Shown in pieces: positions 63,629-64,000 of a stretch of 64,000 bases of DNA. The number at the start of each line of letters is the position of its first letter. Within the stretch, counting starts at the first letter, position 1. This stretch comes from Congeria kusceri (taxonomy: Eukaryota; Mollusca; Bivalvia; Myida; Dreissenidae), in contig CM051038.1 of NCBI GenBank assembly GCA_027627225.1, positions 38,358,341-38,422,340 of the forward strand, in the 5' to 3' direction. The position numbers and the translations under genes are program-made. Under the pieces are notes generated by a model. The model ran no database searches. It worked only from the letters and a program-made list of their open reading frames with translations, and was not told where the DNA came from.

Positions 63629-63868
63629 GAGGCGTGTCGTGGGAAAACCGGGGTCAATGCATGTGCATAAAGTGTCGTCCCGGATTAGCCTGTGCTTGTC
63701 CAGGATGGCACTTTCCACCTACCGTGGAGTTATGTTTAGAAGAGACTTCCTTGAATCCCATACAAGCGGAAATTGCCATCCTAGATTAGCCTGTGCAGAC
63801 TGCACAGGCTAATCTGGGATGACACTTGACACACATGCATTAAGCCCGGTTTTCCCACGACATGCCTA
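63629..63868. mobile_element. Fold-back MITE, GAGGCGTGTCG family, near full length
   Basis: The left GAGGCGTGTCGTGGGAAAAC pairs with the right GTTTTCCCACGACATGCCT. Same inner hairpins as 27010-27268, with a deletion in the first. Confidence 0.85.
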
Positions 63869-64000
63869 AAATATATTTAATATTTAGTATGTTTTACAAT
63901 GAAAATATGAAACATATTAAACACAATATTATAAATCTAGCGTACTTGAGTTATTTTATTTTGTTTTGAGTTTATTATCATATTGTTTTAGCTATTTAAT

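Overview
The window is eukaryotic. It is AT-rich, has long introns with GT-AG splice sites, and is loaded with tandem arrays, MITE-like elements, SINE-like units and tRNA-derived sequences. The repeat vocabulary, above all the fold-back element that begins GAGGCGTGTCGTGGGAAAAC, fits a bivalve mollusc; from memory it fits Dreissena best, but that is inference. No bacterial operons or CRISPR arrays are present. Most six-frame ORFs here are chance or tandem-array readings. The real coding content is spliced and was assembled by reading splice sites and codon phase.

Genes. (1) A complete 17-exon heparan-alpha-glucosaminide N-acetyltransferase gene (HGSNAT; lysosomal transmembrane acetyltransferase) lies on the minus strand from 36274 (ATG) to 3654 (stop). 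All 16 junctions have GT-AG ends and matching phase, and the exons sum to 1851 nt (616 aa), close to vertebrate HGSNAT. (2) The last four exons of an IA-2-like receptor pseudophosphatase (PTPRN/PTPRN2 family, dense-core vesicles) lie on the minus strand at 61693-59538. The rest of that gene lies beyond the right edge, and a long AT-rich stretch to about 56.25 kb is probably its 3' UTR. (3) A small intact ORF at 7880-8248 (plus strand, inside HGSNAT intron 15) encodes an I-PpoI-like His-Cys box (His-Me finger) endonuclease domain. It sits between two 0.45-kb direct repeats at 7373-7835 and 9541-9992 and looks like a mobile unit.

Region by region. 0-0.8 kb: decayed Ty3/gypsy pol fragment and a tRNA-derived SINE. 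2.4-3.65 kb: array of 77-bp units that duplicate the end of the HGSNAT coding sequence. 3.65-36.3 kb: HGSNAT, whose introns hold arrays of 17, 31, 45, 49 and 81 bp, a Harbinger-like MITE inserted in one array, a TIR element nested in a SINE, and in intron 1 a 3.18-kb foldback element (30779-33961) flanked by TTAT and built of 21-bp GC-rich units and an 831-bp higher-order repeat. 39-52.3 kb: more than twenty tRNA-Thr genes and pseudogenes, mostly as head-to-head pairs (UGU on minus, CGU on plus) about 95-135 bp apart, split by a 4.25-kb element with about 0.5-kb terminal inverted repeats (40280-44528). 48.9-49.65 kb: 3' part of a LINE. 52.4-53.7 kb: dispersed element with an internal array. 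55.4 kb: one broken exon of an SLC6 transporter. 56.2-61.7 kb: the IA-2-like gene; beyond it a 39-bp array and another fold-back element.

The main theme is that several tandem arrays start at an exon edge and carry copies of the splice site or terminal codons (HGSNAT exons 14 and 17, and two IA-2-like exons). The second theme is the modular head-to-head tRNA-Thr array. The nested endonuclease unit is the best candidate for an undescribed mobile system.
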